Notes: a model not told the origin generated them from the letters alone. Positions 55,427-64,000 are shown, counted from the first letter of the stretch. The stretch: 64,000 nt of DNA from Candidatus Obscuribacter sp. (GCA_021772095.1 JADYXR010000209.1:1-64000); one strand, 5' to 3'. Numbers and translations are program-made.

Positions 55427-56482
55427 TTGGCTTCTAGAATGGCAATTGTGACAGGTGCACCGGGATGGTTGGGGTCGCGATTGGTCGAGTGTTTACTCAC
55501 AGGGTTGCCTGATGTAGAACAACTCAAGGACGCAAAGCCGCGTATCGTGCGGATTGCCAGGCAGCCGGGGGTGGATAGTCATATATTTGATCGGTTTGGC
55601 GAGTCCGTTCAAACAGTTGAATGTGATATCACTAATGGTGCCGATGTAAAACGATTATTTGAAGGAACGTTCAAGCCCACAGTTTTTCACATCGCCGGCA
55701 TTGTTCACCCAACTGCAGGCAGGAAGCAGTTTTACGACGTCAACGTTAACGGCACAAAGAATTTGCTGGCCGGCGCAGTCAACGTGCACGCCGGCAGATT
55801 TATACATGTTTCATCAAATTCGCCACTCGGGACAAATCCATCACGAACAAAATTATTCGATGAGGACTCGCCTTATAACCCTTACATGCACTACGGTCAG
55901 AGCAAGCGCGAAGGCGAAGATTTAGTCAACGCCAAATCAATCGAGGGCAAACTAGAGACTGTAATCATAAGACCACCATGGTTTTACGGACCAGGTCAGC
56001 CAGCCCGGCAGAGTCTGTTTTTTTCGATGATTAAAACCGGCAAAGTTCCAATTGTCGGCAGCGGTGAAAACCTTCGTTCAATGGCATACATCGACAACAT
56101 TTGTCAGGGTCTGATGCTTGCTGAACTGCAAGAGTCCGCTCGCGGTCAGACATACTGGATAGCAGATCGCCGACCATACACAATGAATGAAGTCGTGGAT
56201 ACGATTGAACGACTTCTGGAAACGGAATTTAAAATGCAGGTTGCTCACAAGCGCATGCGGTTGCCTGACTTAGCCAGCGAAGTCGCTCTGGCTGTCGATG
56301 CCACGCTGCAAGCGGTCGGACTGTATCATCAAAAGTTTCATGTTTTGAGTGAAATGAATAAAGACATCGCCTGTAGTATCACGAAAGCGCAGAAAGAATT
56401 GCATTACGATCCGAAAGTGTCACTTGAAGAAGGCATGCGAAGAAGCATCCGCTGGGCCCTCGCCAACGGGCAGACGATCTAA
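55427..56482 (+). CDS. NAD-dependent epimerase/dehydratase (SDR)
   Basis: A 351-residue extended SDR, third in the flippase-oxidase operon. TGAPGWLGSRLVE binds the nucleotide; VSSNSPLG and YGQSK give the catalytic Ser, Tyr and Lys. The sequence resembles sterol-4-alpha-carboxylate or 3-beta-hydroxysteroid dehydrogenases, which would follow naturally on an alcohol oxidase. The TTG start has AAGGTGA six bases upstream, which also contains the stop of the previous gene. A terminator follows at 56734. Confidence 0.85.
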   Translation: MASRMAIVTGAPGWLGSRLVECLLTGLPDVEQLKDAKPRIVRIARQPGVDSHIFDRFGESVQTVECDITNGADVKRLFEGTFKPTVFHIAGIVHPTAGRKQFYDVNVNGTKNLLAGAVNVHAGRFIHVSSNSPLGTNPSRTKLFDEDSPYNPYMHYGQSKREGEDLVNAKSIEGKLETVIIRPPWFYGPGQPARQSLFFSMIKTGKVPIVGSGENLRSMAYIDNICQGLMLAELQESARGQTYWIADRRPYTMNEVVDTIERLLETEFKMQVAHKRMRLPDLASEVALAVDATLQAVGLYHQKFHVLSEMNKDIACSITKAQKELHYDPKVSLEEGMRRSIRWALANGQTI

Positions 56483-56733
56483 CAGGCACCGGCGCCTTCT
56501 TTCAGGTTTACTAGAATTTTGCCGGTTCTCTGGGACCGCGCTATTTTGGCGCTTCTTTACCATGGGAAAAATATGCAAACTTTGCCGCGAAGTCTGTGCA
56601 AATACACATATCAAATTTGCCTGCACTTGATTACTATATTTACACAAGGGAACCCCAATCCCCCCGCATCGCAAACGGAAATAAGTAAGACGAGGATTTC
56701 TCCCAGCAATCTTCCTCCTTGTTGAACTGATAA

Positions 56734-56771
56734 GCGTCCATGAGATCCGCCGCAGATCATGGACGCGTTTT
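56734..56771 (+). terminator. terminator of the flippase-GMC-SDR operon
   Basis: Arms GCGTCCATGA (56734-56743) and TCATGGACGC (56757-56766) are perfectly complementary around a 13-base loop, followed by GTTTT on the plus strand. Confidence 0.75.
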
Positions 56772-56830
56772 CCATTTGGAGTTTTGAAAACGAATCAAGT
56801 TTGAAGGCGATTGCTCGAGTAATTTGTCAG

Positions 56831-56846
56831 GCACCATATCTGGTGC
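56831..56846 (-). terminator. GCACCA hairpin after the immunity gene
   Basis: GCACCA and TGGTGC pair perfectly around TATC, 18 bases after the immunity gene stop on the minus strand. No long T-run follows on that strand, although GATTTT follows on the plus strand. It may end both converging transcripts. Confidence 0.5.
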
Positions 56847-56863
56847 TGATTTTCCGTTCCTCG

Positions 56864-57280
56864 CTAAGGTGAGGGTGAGTCTAGCAACGCCGACTTGGCT
56901 CGAATTTTATCTCTCTCAGCGGCTTTTCGCTGCATGCGCGTTGGGTCCCCGAAGTAAAAATCTAGGATGTCCTTTATTGCGGCATCCGGGTCGTCCCACT
57001 CATTGATGAAATCAGCTGGACCCATGCCACCAACGCAATCTTGGCCGTCGACCAGCCATTTACTATTGGAGTTCATTAGCTTAAGCATTGGAGCATCGAG
57101 AGGCGGACATTGCTCGCCATCACCGATGGTTATGTAGCCGATTTTGTATTCCGGAATGCTATTGCCAGGCGTGGCGGCCGGCTTGCAAACCCACACCCCG
57201 TGGTCGAATGCTGCAAATGGGTGCGATACGTGCAGCCCTGCTTCTCGCAATTTTGTCAGGTTTTGGTCGTCAATTAACAC
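56864..57280 (-). CDS. putative immunity protein
   Basis: A 138-residue acidic soluble protein of no known family (YKIGYITIGDGEQCPPLDAP, WLVDGQDCVGGMGPADF). It follows the toxin-like gene by 23 bases on the same strand, which is the usual place of an immunity gene in polymorphic toxin systems. The GTG start has GGAGG about ten bases upstream. It has no signal peptide, in keeping with neutralising a toxin in the cytoplasm. The call rests on position and size, not on sequence similarity. Confidence 0.55.
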   Translation of the reverse strand: MLIDDQNLTKLREAGLHVSHPFAAFDHGVWVCKPAATPGNSIPEYKIGYITIGDGEQCPPLDAPMLKLMNSNSKWLVDGQDCVGGMGPADFINEWDDPDAAIKDILDFYFGDPTRMQRKAAERDKIRAKSALLDSPSP

Positions 57281-57303
57281 TATGGCCGAACCTCCAGTCG
57301 CAG

Positions 57304-58959
57304 TTAATCCAGTTTACGATACGCGGCGTGACCGGTCCATGCTTCACGAAAGTCACTGAATTTCATCTCGTAACTAGTACCCTCTAAGGGATCTCGAATC
57401 AGTAGATTCCCAGTTGCACTTTGCCCATCAATAACAACAGCATGAGGTGGTTTTGGATTCCCCGTCCATGCCCAATCTCGCAAATGCGCAACCCATGGCC
57501 CGCCTTGATGAAGCTCATGCATCGTAGTCGGTCCGCTTTCGGACGTCCATCGTTCACCCAACGCATCAGCAAGATCTTTAACTGAACTGGGGCGCCCAAT
57601 GCGGTCTAGCAGCTCCTTTTCTGTCACTTGTCCATTCGAAACCATTTCCCCAGCTGCAGAAAGGCAGGAGTCATCAAATGATTGGCGAATAGCATTGTCC
57701 GCAAACTGCTCATTAATAACAGGCCACCTGTATGGTGACCGAACTTTGCCTAAATCAGTGCGTTGGAAACGACCGGTAACTTCATCAATTTGATACTTGC
57801 CACCATCCCCGGTATCTCTAATCTTCCGGCCTGAGAAACCCTTTCCTTCGACGTCGTCCGCCGTGGACATTGCAAAACAATCATTTCCCTTAATTCCGGC
57901 GGGTTCAATTCCGTCGAAGAAACCGCTGGGAATTCCGGCCAACTCACGCTCGTGCGGTGTTAGTCCAAGTTTTTGAATTTCCTGATATAAAAGCTGCCTA
58001 GATCGTGCAGCCAATTCAGGAGTGGAGGCACTTAATTGCTCCGCGGCACGAACAGACGCGCGGAGACCTTCGATAACAGTCAAATCCACCTGTGTTGCAA
58101 TCGTTTCGGTCGCCTTCAGTGCCATCTCTCCCGTCTTAGTTGAGCCTTCGGGATTCACGAGGAAGAAGGCCGTTTCGCCAATCACGTGACCTTTCTCGCG
58201 CGACGGTAATGAACCGTACTTTTCGCTTACTGCCAGAACTGCATTTCCCAAACGCTCGAATGCATGATTTACGGAATTTGGATCTTGGGTCATCGCAACG
58301 ATTGTGTTTCCTACAGCTTTGAACAACGGCTCGTTGATGGCGTTCGGCTTCGCCAGAAAACTCGCGACTGTACCGTCCGTGAGCGCCTTCCATCCGATGG
58401 CAACTGATTCTTTGGTGTGCTCCTTCGCGATATTCAGTCCTTCTCCGATGCCTACGAACTTCTGAACCTCACCATCTAAATATTTCTGCCAACCGTCTGA
58501 GTCACCAACCCTGGTGGCAGCCGCTTTGACGAAATCATGCAGTTTTTCAATAGGATCGCGATTCTCGACTGTTTGTTCATGGTCCATTCCAAGCGAAAAT
58601 TCTTGATCCCCGGTTTCCTTCCAGGGATAGTCAATCACCGTGCCATAATCCTCTGCCGCCACTTTCGATGCTGCACCGGACTTTTCTTGAACACCAGACG
58701 CTGTTTCAACATAATCGCCGTAGTCGATTCCAAACGCATCCATCTGCGCTTGCTGTTTCTGCGCTTCTTCTAGCGTCATTCCGGGTGTGAGCGCCGGCAA
58801 TTCGCGGACGCTTTCCATTATGTTGTCGTTGGTTTCTCTAGCGTTTTTCAGGTCAATGGCCAATACCTTGCGATCCGGATTGAGATTCTCTGACCCCCCT
58901 TTCTTTTCGCTGGGGATTTGACGGTCATTCCCATCGCCACCTTCAGAACTCTTGGTCAT
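57304..58959 (-). CDS. polymorphic-toxin-like protein with cysteine-peptidase C-terminus
   Basis: A 551-residue protein. The N-terminal part is acidic and disordered; a helical middle (about 130-340) resembles pre-toxin regions; the C-terminal 130 residues look like a C39/papain-type peptidase. The likely catalytic residues are Cys432 (FDDSCLSAAGEMV), His506 (PPHAVVIDG) and Asp523 (LLIRDPLEG). The domain ends in a conserved-looking FREAWTGHAAYRKLD. A peptidase at the extreme C-terminus behind a long helical region is the layout of polymorphic toxins. No signal peptide, PAAR, RHS or VgrG domain is seen, so the export route is unknown. GAGG precedes the ATG. Confidence 0.7.
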   Translation of the reverse strand: MTKSSEGGDGNDRQIPSEKKGGSENLNPDRKVLAIDLKNARETNDNIMESVRELPALTPGMTLEEAQKQQAQMDAFGIDYGDYVETASGVQEKSGAASKVAAEDYGTVIDYPWKETGDQEFSLGMDHEQTVENRDPIEKLHDFVKAAATRVGDSDGWQKYLDGEVQKFVGIGEGLNIAKEHTKESVAIGWKALTDGTVASFLAKPNAINEPLFKAVGNTIVAMTQDPNSVNHAFERLGNAVLAVSEKYGSLPSREKGHVIGETAFFLVNPEGSTKTGEMALKATETIATQVDLTVIEGLRASVRAAEQLSASTPELAARSRQLLYQEIQKLGLTPHERELAGIPSGFFDGIEPAGIKGNDCFAMSTADDVEGKGFSGRKIRDTGDGGKYQIDEVTGRFQRTDLGKVRSPYRWPVINEQFADNAIRQSFDDSCLSAAGEMVSNGQVTEKELLDRIGRPSSVKDLADALGERWTSESGPTTMHELHQGGPWVAHLRDWAWTGNPKPPHAVVIDGQSATGNLLIRDPLEGTSYEMKFSDFREAWTGHAAYRKLD

Positions 58960-59128
58960 GGATACGCCTCATCTGGTTGACGCCTCATATTTTTTACCCG
59001 AGTAGCCGCCGCAGAAAACAGCATTGCGCGAGATTTCCCGCGGTCTGGGGTTATTTATGATTCTATGTTTTTGTGACGATCGTCTCACTGGTGAATTCAA
59101 CAGTAGGAGCGAAAAAACGAAAAGATGT

Positions 59129-59153
59129 GAGCGCCACCAAATCTGGTGCGCTC
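59129..59153 (-). terminator. terminator after the secreted TPR gene
   Basis: GAGCG-CACCA (59129-59139, one bulged C) pairs with TGGTG-CGCTC (59144-59153). On the minus strand the stem is followed by ACATCTTTTCGTTTTTTC. It lies 36 bases after the gene ending at 59190. Confidence 0.75.
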
Positions 59154-59189
59154 TGACTTGGGCGAGTTCTTGCCTTAAATTTGTCGCTT

Positions 59190-60104
59190 CTATTTGATGC
59201 TTTCTTTGGTGGCTGCGGTCTTCGCGGCTTTCTCGGCGGCGCGTTTTGCCATTGCTGCTTTGGTTTCAGCGGCTTGCATATCGGTTGCTTGCTTTTCTGC
59301 GTCGGCTTGTTTTTTAGCGTCGGCTGCTTGTTTTTCCATCTCTTTGGCGAGCTCTTTTGGATCTTTTTCGAGATTGATTAGAGCTGCTTTGAATATGGCA
59401 ACCTGCTGCTCAGGCGGGTTGTGCTTCATGGCGTCGAGAATTACAGCGCGTGCTTTTTCTTTGTTGCCTAAACGATAGTGAATTTCGGCAAGGTTTTGAA
59501 TTGCGCGTTGATTGAGCGGTTGAATCGCAATCACCTTTTTGTAGGTTGCTTCAGCACCTTCATAATCTTTGTTGCTTTCTTTCAGCACGGCGAGCGCGTG
59601 CAGAGTGCCGACATTGGTCGGTGCAATTTTTTGCGCTTCGCCGAGTAATCGCAGCGCTTCTTCTTTATCGCCCGGGTCGTTGCGATAAACCAGGCACTGA
59701 GCCAAATTGTTGTAGGTCGATATGAATTTTGGATCGTCTTTCAGCGCATCTTTATATTCGGCGATGGCGTTGGCGTGCATGCCCATACTCTGCATCATCA
59801 AACCTTGCTGAAAATGCTTCGAAGGCGCCTGAGTCTGAGCACTTTCTAAGATGGAAGCTTTGTTAGCTTTCGTTTCGATGACTTTGCTCGGTTGTTTGAT
59901 TACTGTCGTGGCATTCTTTCCGGTGGCGGGCTGGGCCTTGATATTGACGCTTCCAGGCTTAACTTCTTCGAGGAAAAAACTGGCATCTACTTGTCTGCCG
60001 TGAGCTGGAGGTTTGGTCGCATTTTGAGGTCCGGCGGCAGTTGCCGGCTGAACGCTAGCGGGTGCCAAAAGGCAGACTGAGACGAATGGAAGCAAGAAAC
60101 GCAT
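59190..60104 (-). CDS. secreted TPR-repeat protein
   Basis: A 304-residue exported protein. The signal peptide (LLPFVSVCLLAPASVQPATA) is followed by a linker and about four TPRs (residues 90-240: GMHANAIAEYKDALKDDPKF, VLKESNKDYEGAEATYKKVI, NLAEIHYRLGNKEKARAVIL). The tail is Ala/Lys-rich and could form a long helix. TPR modules bind peptides or proteins; no partner can be named. GAGG precedes the ATG. Confidence 0.88.
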   Translation of the reverse strand: MRFLLPFVSVCLLAPASVQPATAAGPQNATKPPAHGRQVDASFFLEEVKPGSVNIKAQPATGKNATTVIKQPSKVIETKANKASILESAQTQAPSKHFQQGLMMQSMGMHANAIAEYKDALKDDPKFISTYNNLAQCLVYRNDPGDKEEALRLLGEAQKIAPTNVGTLHALAVLKESNKDYEGAEATYKKVIAIQPLNQRAIQNLAEIHYRLGNKEKARAVILDAMKHNPPEQQVAIFKAALINLEKDPKELAKEMEKQAADAKKQADAEKQATDMQAAETKAAMAKRAAEKAAKTAATKESIK

Positions 60105-60288
60105 GGTGATTTGACAACCTCACAAAACAAAGCCCGGAGCATTATATCGGGTTTCCTCTTGACACTCCTTGGCTCCGTTTCACTAAGAGGGCGTGGTGGC
60201 CCGATTTGCATGATTTAATAGATAGGTTTCAGGGAATATTTGGGCTCAGAACGAAACACCATGCCTTGATGGGTTTCATTGGTGTCGG

Positions 60289-61941
60289 ATGACTATTAGC
60301 AAAAAGTCTAAGAAGGTAGAAGAGTCCCTGATCGGGGCCGGCGCGGTCACGCGCCCTGCTGACGACCAGGACCAGGACGGCAACAGCACCCGGGTCGAGA
60401 CCCTTTCGACTCCCGGAGAAGCCGACTTATTTCTCCGTTCAGCAACTGATAATTTTCGCTGGGAAGATCAGATGCCGCGGCCGGAGAATTTAGAGAAGCT
60501 TCGCAAAGATTTGAAAAATGACCTCGCTCACGTTCCAGTGCTTGCTGCATCTGGTGAGGTTACCAACGTCTTTGAAAAGTTAGATTCGGACCCGTTTCTT
60601 GCAAGAGCCGATAAAGAGCTGATCTGGAACTGCATGGCAGTGGTTCGCGAAATGTTCTGGCAGTTGGAATACGGCGAGGGCAGTGTTTCGACGGGCTATC
60701 AATGGAATATGAACTGGAAACACACGCGCGCGGAAGTCGACCAGGTCTATGACGCGGCGCGCTTGTTGAGTCTGCCTCCGAAGGATACAAGAGACGCGTT
60801 GCTCGCTTCGATTTTTTCCGACGCGATCAAGAGTCGCAAGAATTTCATTATCCATAATGTGCACGGCGCTCAGGCTGCCGTTCAAGCGCTTTCTTATTTT
60901 ATCGATCCGATTAAACCGTCCAATCGCAAAAGTATGGAGCGCGTCGCTCGAGCCAGCATGGAGCACCAGATCGCGCCACCGGAATTCATGGCCAGTATCG
61001 TCGCCATCATGCTGCATCACAAACACAAGCTCGGTAAGTTCAATCCGTCTGCCCCTACCGGTAGTGGCACAGGTGTTGCGACTGTGCACAGTATTTTCGG
61101 CAAGATTAGAGATCCGTTCAATCTTCAACACATCTCGGACGACCTTCGGCGTATCGATTTTACTGAACATGAGCGCGAGATGTTAGCCACCCTAGGCATT
61201 GAAGAATGGCACGTGCCGCACCCGCAAGATCCGGATTCTAAAATCGGTCATGCCGTGATCGCCGGCGATCATTCCATCAATTACAATCACCCGGAAGGCT
61301 TCGCCAAAATTGCTATGCTCCGAGGTCCCGACACTGAGTCGATCTTCGAAGATGACACCATTCACCATTCTCTGGAATCGGCGGTTCAAAGTTTCACTGA
61401 TTCGTTCCGCGTGATTCGTCCGGAAGTTCAAGGTTTGGCTTTGAAAGGTTTGCGGAGGACAAAAACTTCTGTCGAACGCGTCGCGTCGATAATGACCGAA
61501 ATATTCAACGGCGTCATAGTCGGACCTCGCCAAAACGGCACCATGTCTGGTCACGACAAGATTAAACAAGCGGTGCAGCGCGCTCACGAAAAACATCCCC
61601 ATCTTTATACAGCCGATGTCTGCACTTTGTCCGAGGCTGGAAATCGTTATGTCGAGCATACTTATACATTGATCGGAAAAATCATGGATGACTGGTACAA
61701 AACCCATGGAGCGATTCCGTTTAATCCCAAGCATCTCAAGGTCGATGAGCCCGGTCCCGGCAAACTGCCGTTCTGGAATCATCCTTTGAAGTATCCCGAG
61801 CGTGACGAAGACGGTGGACCTATCCTGGCGTCTTTGAGTGACCTGGAGAAAGAACAATTTTTGTTTGCCGACAAAATTCGGGAAATCGCTGTCGAGCTCC
61901 TGCGCGCGGAGCAATGGATTTTCTCGCTTCGCGAACATTAA
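60289..61941 (+). CDS. unknown 550-residue His-rich soluble protein
   Basis: A 550-residue cytoplasmic protein with an N-terminal charged region and no membrane segment. Several His clusters stand out: NFIIHNVHGAQAA (about 187), ASMEHQIAPP, VAIMLHHKHKLG (about 240), EEWHVPHPQDPD, AGDHSINYNHPEGF and TIHHSLESA. These recall metal-dependent hydrolases of the HD type, but the classical HD pair is absent. I do not assign a function. It stands alone on the plus strand, with no operon partner, and coding quality is good throughout. Confidence 0.8.
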   Translation: MTISKKSKKVEESLIGAGAVTRPADDQDQDGNSTRVETLSTPGEADLFLRSATDNFRWEDQMPRPENLEKLRKDLKNDLAHVPVLAASGEVTNVFEKLDSDPFLARADKELIWNCMAVVREMFWQLEYGEGSVSTGYQWNMNWKHTRAEVDQVYDAARLLSLPPKDTRDALLASIFSDAIKSRKNFIIHNVHGAQAAVQALSYFIDPIKPSNRKSMERVARASMEHQIAPPEFMASIVAIMLHHKHKLGKFNPSAPTGSGTGVATVHSIFGKIRDPFNLQHISDDLRRIDFTEHEREMLATLGIEEWHVPHPQDPDSKIGHAVIAGDHSINYNHPEGFAKIAMLRGPDTESIFEDDTIHHSLESAVQSFTDSFRVIRPEVQGLALKGLRRTKTSVERVASIMTEIFNGVIVGPRQNGTMSGHDKIKQAVQRAHEKHPHLYTADVCTLSEAGNRYVEHTYTLIGKIMDDWYKTHGAIPFNPKHLKVDEPGPGKLPFWNHPLKYPERDEDGGPILASLSDLEKEQFLFADKIREIAVELLRAEQWIFSLREH

Positions 61942-62164
61942 TTGGTCTTGACATATGCATCCCAAGCCTTTACGATTTGGTCTTTGGGAGCAATCCCTGT
62001 TCAGGAATCCATTTACTAACTAAATCGAATCTGTCCTACGCGTGATTTTTGTCGCGCGCACTTCCGATTCATTGCTACCTTGACGAACGATCCCTGGTTT
62101 GACGAAGAAGACCGTCTTCTCGCCTCAACAGAGGATTGACACTGCCTTTTCGAAGGGTGCTCTC

Positions 62165-63364
62165 ATGAATATCGCTAAAAAAACTAAATCACCACTTTAC
62201 CGCATGGGCGAAATATTGCTGGAAGCAGGAATAATTTCACCTGATGTTTTAGACCAGGGCTTGTTAATCGCAAAACGAGCCGCTATGCCGCTTGGCCGCG
62301 TGCTGATTATGTCCGGTCATGTCAGCGAATTGGACGTTGAATGTGCTCTTGTTACGCAGGTTTCAATCAGAGATGGTGCCATCGATGTAAGAATGGCTAA
62401 GGAACTTCTGCGTTTTTCTCATGTGCACCAGGTCACTATCGACGAAGCGTACAGATTGAATGGTATCGGCCGCGGTATCGGTCCTCTGCCTCGCATGGGC
62501 AAACTCGTGCTGGCTGCAGGACTCGTAGACGACGTCGGACTCAAGTGTGCCATGCGTCATAGCAAGGCTACAGGTTATCCATTAGGTCGAGCACTGGTTG
62601 CTTTGAACCTGATTGAAGTATCGACTTTGTTTGATTGTCTCAATCTTCAAATTCTGATGAGAGACAATCAGCTGACATTCCTTCAGGCTGTGCGCGCATT
62701 ACAGTCTATCCATAGCTTCAAAGTCACTTTTGACGCTGCTTTGCAGTCAGTCGGTGTGATTTATCCACGACATAGTAAACAGGTTCGTTTTGGAGATTTG
62801 CTCTCTGAAGCAGGCTTGCTATCTAAAGAAGACAGTTTGATTATCGCCGAACTCGGCACTGAAAACGACGCCAGCTTCGGTGAGTTGTTGGTCCAATATA
62901 ATCTCATGACACCACAGATGGTGGAGTGCACCGTTCAAATTCAACAAATGTTGAAGATGCCGATGTTCAGCAAGGCGCGCGCCTATCGCTTGTTAAAGTT
63001 GATGCATTCCATGAATGTGCCTCTGGAAAAATTGCTCGCGGAATTCGATGTTCTCGATCAAATCGTCGCTCTTTTGAGAGCCGCCGGCGTGATCGACGAA
63101 CGCACCATGCGCGATACCGCCGCTTCGATCACCGATTTCGAATACAGCATTGCCGAAGTTCTAATCCAGCGTGGATTGATTACCAAGGAAATGTCTCGAA
63201 CCGGGCTGGTCATGCTCAAGGAGATCGAACGCGGTGTGGTTTCTTACGAGAAGGCACTGGAAGTTCTCCGATCGCTCGAGAGGCAGTACGAAAAAAAGTA
63301 TTTACAGAGTCCCGCGTGGGACTCGGCGAGCAGAACCGAAGATCTGTTGACGGTAGCCGCCTGA
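62165..63364 (+). CDS. four-repeat MshEN/GspE-N-like protein
   Basis: A 399-residue protein made of four copies of the roughly 80-residue MshEN-like unit: MGEILLEAGIISPDVLDQGL.., MGKLVLAAGLVDDVGLKCAM.., FGDLLSEAGLLSKEDSLIIA.. and a more divergent fourth (LLRAAGVIDERTMRDT, AEVLIQRGLITKEM). Each unit ends with an (A/V)xxLLRFS or ALxxLxSLE helix. In pilus and secretion ATPases this domain precedes the motor; here no ATPase is attached. A role as a c-di-GMP or protein sensor is plausible but unproven. I chose ATG 62165, with AAGGG six to seven bases upstream, over a TTG 22 codons earlier. Confidence 0.8.
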   Translation: MNIAKKTKSPLYRMGEILLEAGIISPDVLDQGLLIAKRAAMPLGRVLIMSGHVSELDVECALVTQVSIRDGAIDVRMAKELLRFSHVHQVTIDEAYRLNGIGRGIGPLPRMGKLVLAAGLVDDVGLKCAMRHSKATGYPLGRALVALNLIEVSTLFDCLNLQILMRDNQLTFLQAVRALQSIHSFKVTFDAALQSVGVIYPRHSKQVRFGDLLSEAGLLSKEDSLIIAELGTENDASFGELLVQYNLMTPQMVECTVQIQQMLKMPMFSKARAYRLLKLMHSMNVPLEKLLAEFDVLDQIVALLRAAGVIDERTMRDTAASITDFEYSIAEVLIQRGLITKEMSRTGLVMLKEIERGVVSYEKALEVLRSLERQYEKKYLQSPAWDSASRTEDLLTVAA

Positions 63365-63531
63365 TTCTCAAATGAGGTAACAGCTAACTAAATTTTTTGC
63401 CCCCGACTAGAGCAATTGAGCGCCCGAGTGATTAACTCCGCAAGGGCGCTTAATTATTGGTGCCGTTCAGAACCAAGTCATAACAAAGCAAGAAAGGAAT
63501 GTCTTGGGCAGACCATCGGGCTTCTCGGAAT

Positions 63532-64000
63532 TTATCGGTCATTCTTCAGCGGGAGCTCGCTCTTATGTCCATCGCCATCCCCATTGCCATCTTGTATGTT
63601 TATGCCTGGGTCTGCATAGTAACTGCCAGCGCTCTTTAACGGGAGTAACCATTCCATCTCTTGCCGAAATAGATTTGGATCAAAGTGCTCCATTGTAATG
63701 TACTTAGCAGCGCCCAATGCGCGTGCGGCTGTGCGCACTCCATCGGATAGATACTTGCCTAATTCAGGTGGCTCAGCGCTGAAGCAAACGAATGGAACTG
63801 ACCGAAGGTGAGGATCGCCTTTAGTCCAGCGCAGAAAATCAAACACGCTACCGCCGTTTTGTAAATGGACATCAGAGATGATTAGGTCAATATCAGAGCT
63901 TCTCAGCACTTCCATGGACTCGTGAAACGTTTTCGCGTTCACGACACAGTGCCCGTAATGCTCCAAGCTGTCGCTTATCAGCTTCGCCTGTTCGCTGTGT
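63532..64000 (-). CDS. response-regulator receiver, N-terminus beyond the window
   Basis: The frame is open to the right edge of the window, so the gene begins outside it. What is seen starts in helix 1 (SEQAKLISDSLEHYGH) and includes the phospho-acceptor Asp in DLIISDVHLQNGG, FSAEPP in place of the Thr region, and YITMEHFDP where a Lys-Pro is expected. The conserved Lys is therefore replaced by Met. A Gly/Asp-rich tail follows. The loss of the Lys suggests altered switching. It is probably a stand-alone receiver. Confidence 0.75.
   Translation of the reverse strand, partial: HSEQAKLISDSLEHYGHCVVNAKTFHESMEVLRSSDIDLIISDVHLQNGGSVFDFLRWTKGDPHLRSVPFVCFSAEPPELGKYLSDGVRTAARALGAAKYITMEHFDPNLFRQEMEWLLPLKSAGSYYADPGINIQDGNGDGDGHKSELPLKNDR

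Larger units (their letters stand above)
56483..56863. other. intergenic region between convergent operons
   Basis: About 380 bases between the SDR stop and the putative immunity gene stop. It holds the terminator at 56734-56771 and the hairpin at 56831-56846. Apart from these I see nothing convincing. Confidence 0.45.

Overview
The window is a gene-dense bacterial chromosome segment of roughly 50% GC by eye, with 51 protein-coding genes annotated (one partial) plus one truncated receiver remnant, and no rRNA or tRNA that I could recognise. The best guess for the source is a non-photosynthetic relative of Cyanobacteria (Melainabacteria/Vampirovibrionia, Obscuribacterales type). This is inference from several features: an Rcp1-type response regulator, a dnaG-rpoD pair, many TPR proteins and PknB-type kinases, and secreted proteins with a domain resembling the N-terminal region of cyanobacterial MscS-like channels. 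No marker gene here proves the assignment. Strong Shine-Dalgarno sequences precede many genes, and GTG and TTG starts are common.

Layout. 1-2.5 kb: a phosphorelay (coiled-coil histidine kinase, Rcp1-type regulator, truncated receiver). 2.7-7.7 kb: a minus-strand operon built around an extraordinary FtsH-like protein with three AAA+ modules. 7.8-9.9 kb: two exported thioredoxin-fold proteins, a fasciclin protein and trxA, separated by hairpin terminators. 10-17 kb: a histidine kinase, a TPR Ser/Thr kinase, a GT87-type membrane protein and a kinase-fold protein with a dead catalytic loop. 17-23 kb: murQ, a dihydropyrimidinase, then dnaG-rpoD. 23-26 kb: a REC-HK-REC-REC hybrid kinase and an RqcP-like S4 protein. 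26-34 kb: a secreted basic protein, a class A PBP and a CzcBA-like heavy-metal efflux pair. 34-41 kb: small and secreted proteins, including a tandem NlpC/P60-like protein, CsbD, MshEN-like and SurA-independent unknowns. 41-43.4 kb: a GC-richer island with a candidate structured RNA, a nested hairpin, a small Cys protein and an M28 peptidase. 43.7-50 kb: thrB, a sugar-nucleotide-type SDR, then a receiver/RedB-like/hybrid kinase operon. 50-56.5 kb: a degenerate J-domain/TPR protein and a lipid-related operon (flippase fusion, GMC oxidase, SDR). 56.8-59 kb: a likely polymorphic toxin with a cysteine-peptidase C-terminus and its putative immunity gene. 59-64 kb: a TPR protein, an unknown 550-residue protein, a four-repeat MshEN-like protein and a receiver cut by the window edge.

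Themes. Signalling is heavily represented: four histidine kinases, several receivers, one active and one apparently inactive eukaryotic-like kinase. Envelope work is the second theme: PBP1A, MurQ recycling, NlpC/P60-like enzymes, exported thioredoxins, RND efflux and the flippase/GMC operon. The strongest candidates for undescribed biology are the three-AAA FtsH protein, the flippase-oxidase fusion operon, the toxin/immunity pair and the structured RNA near 41.5 kb.
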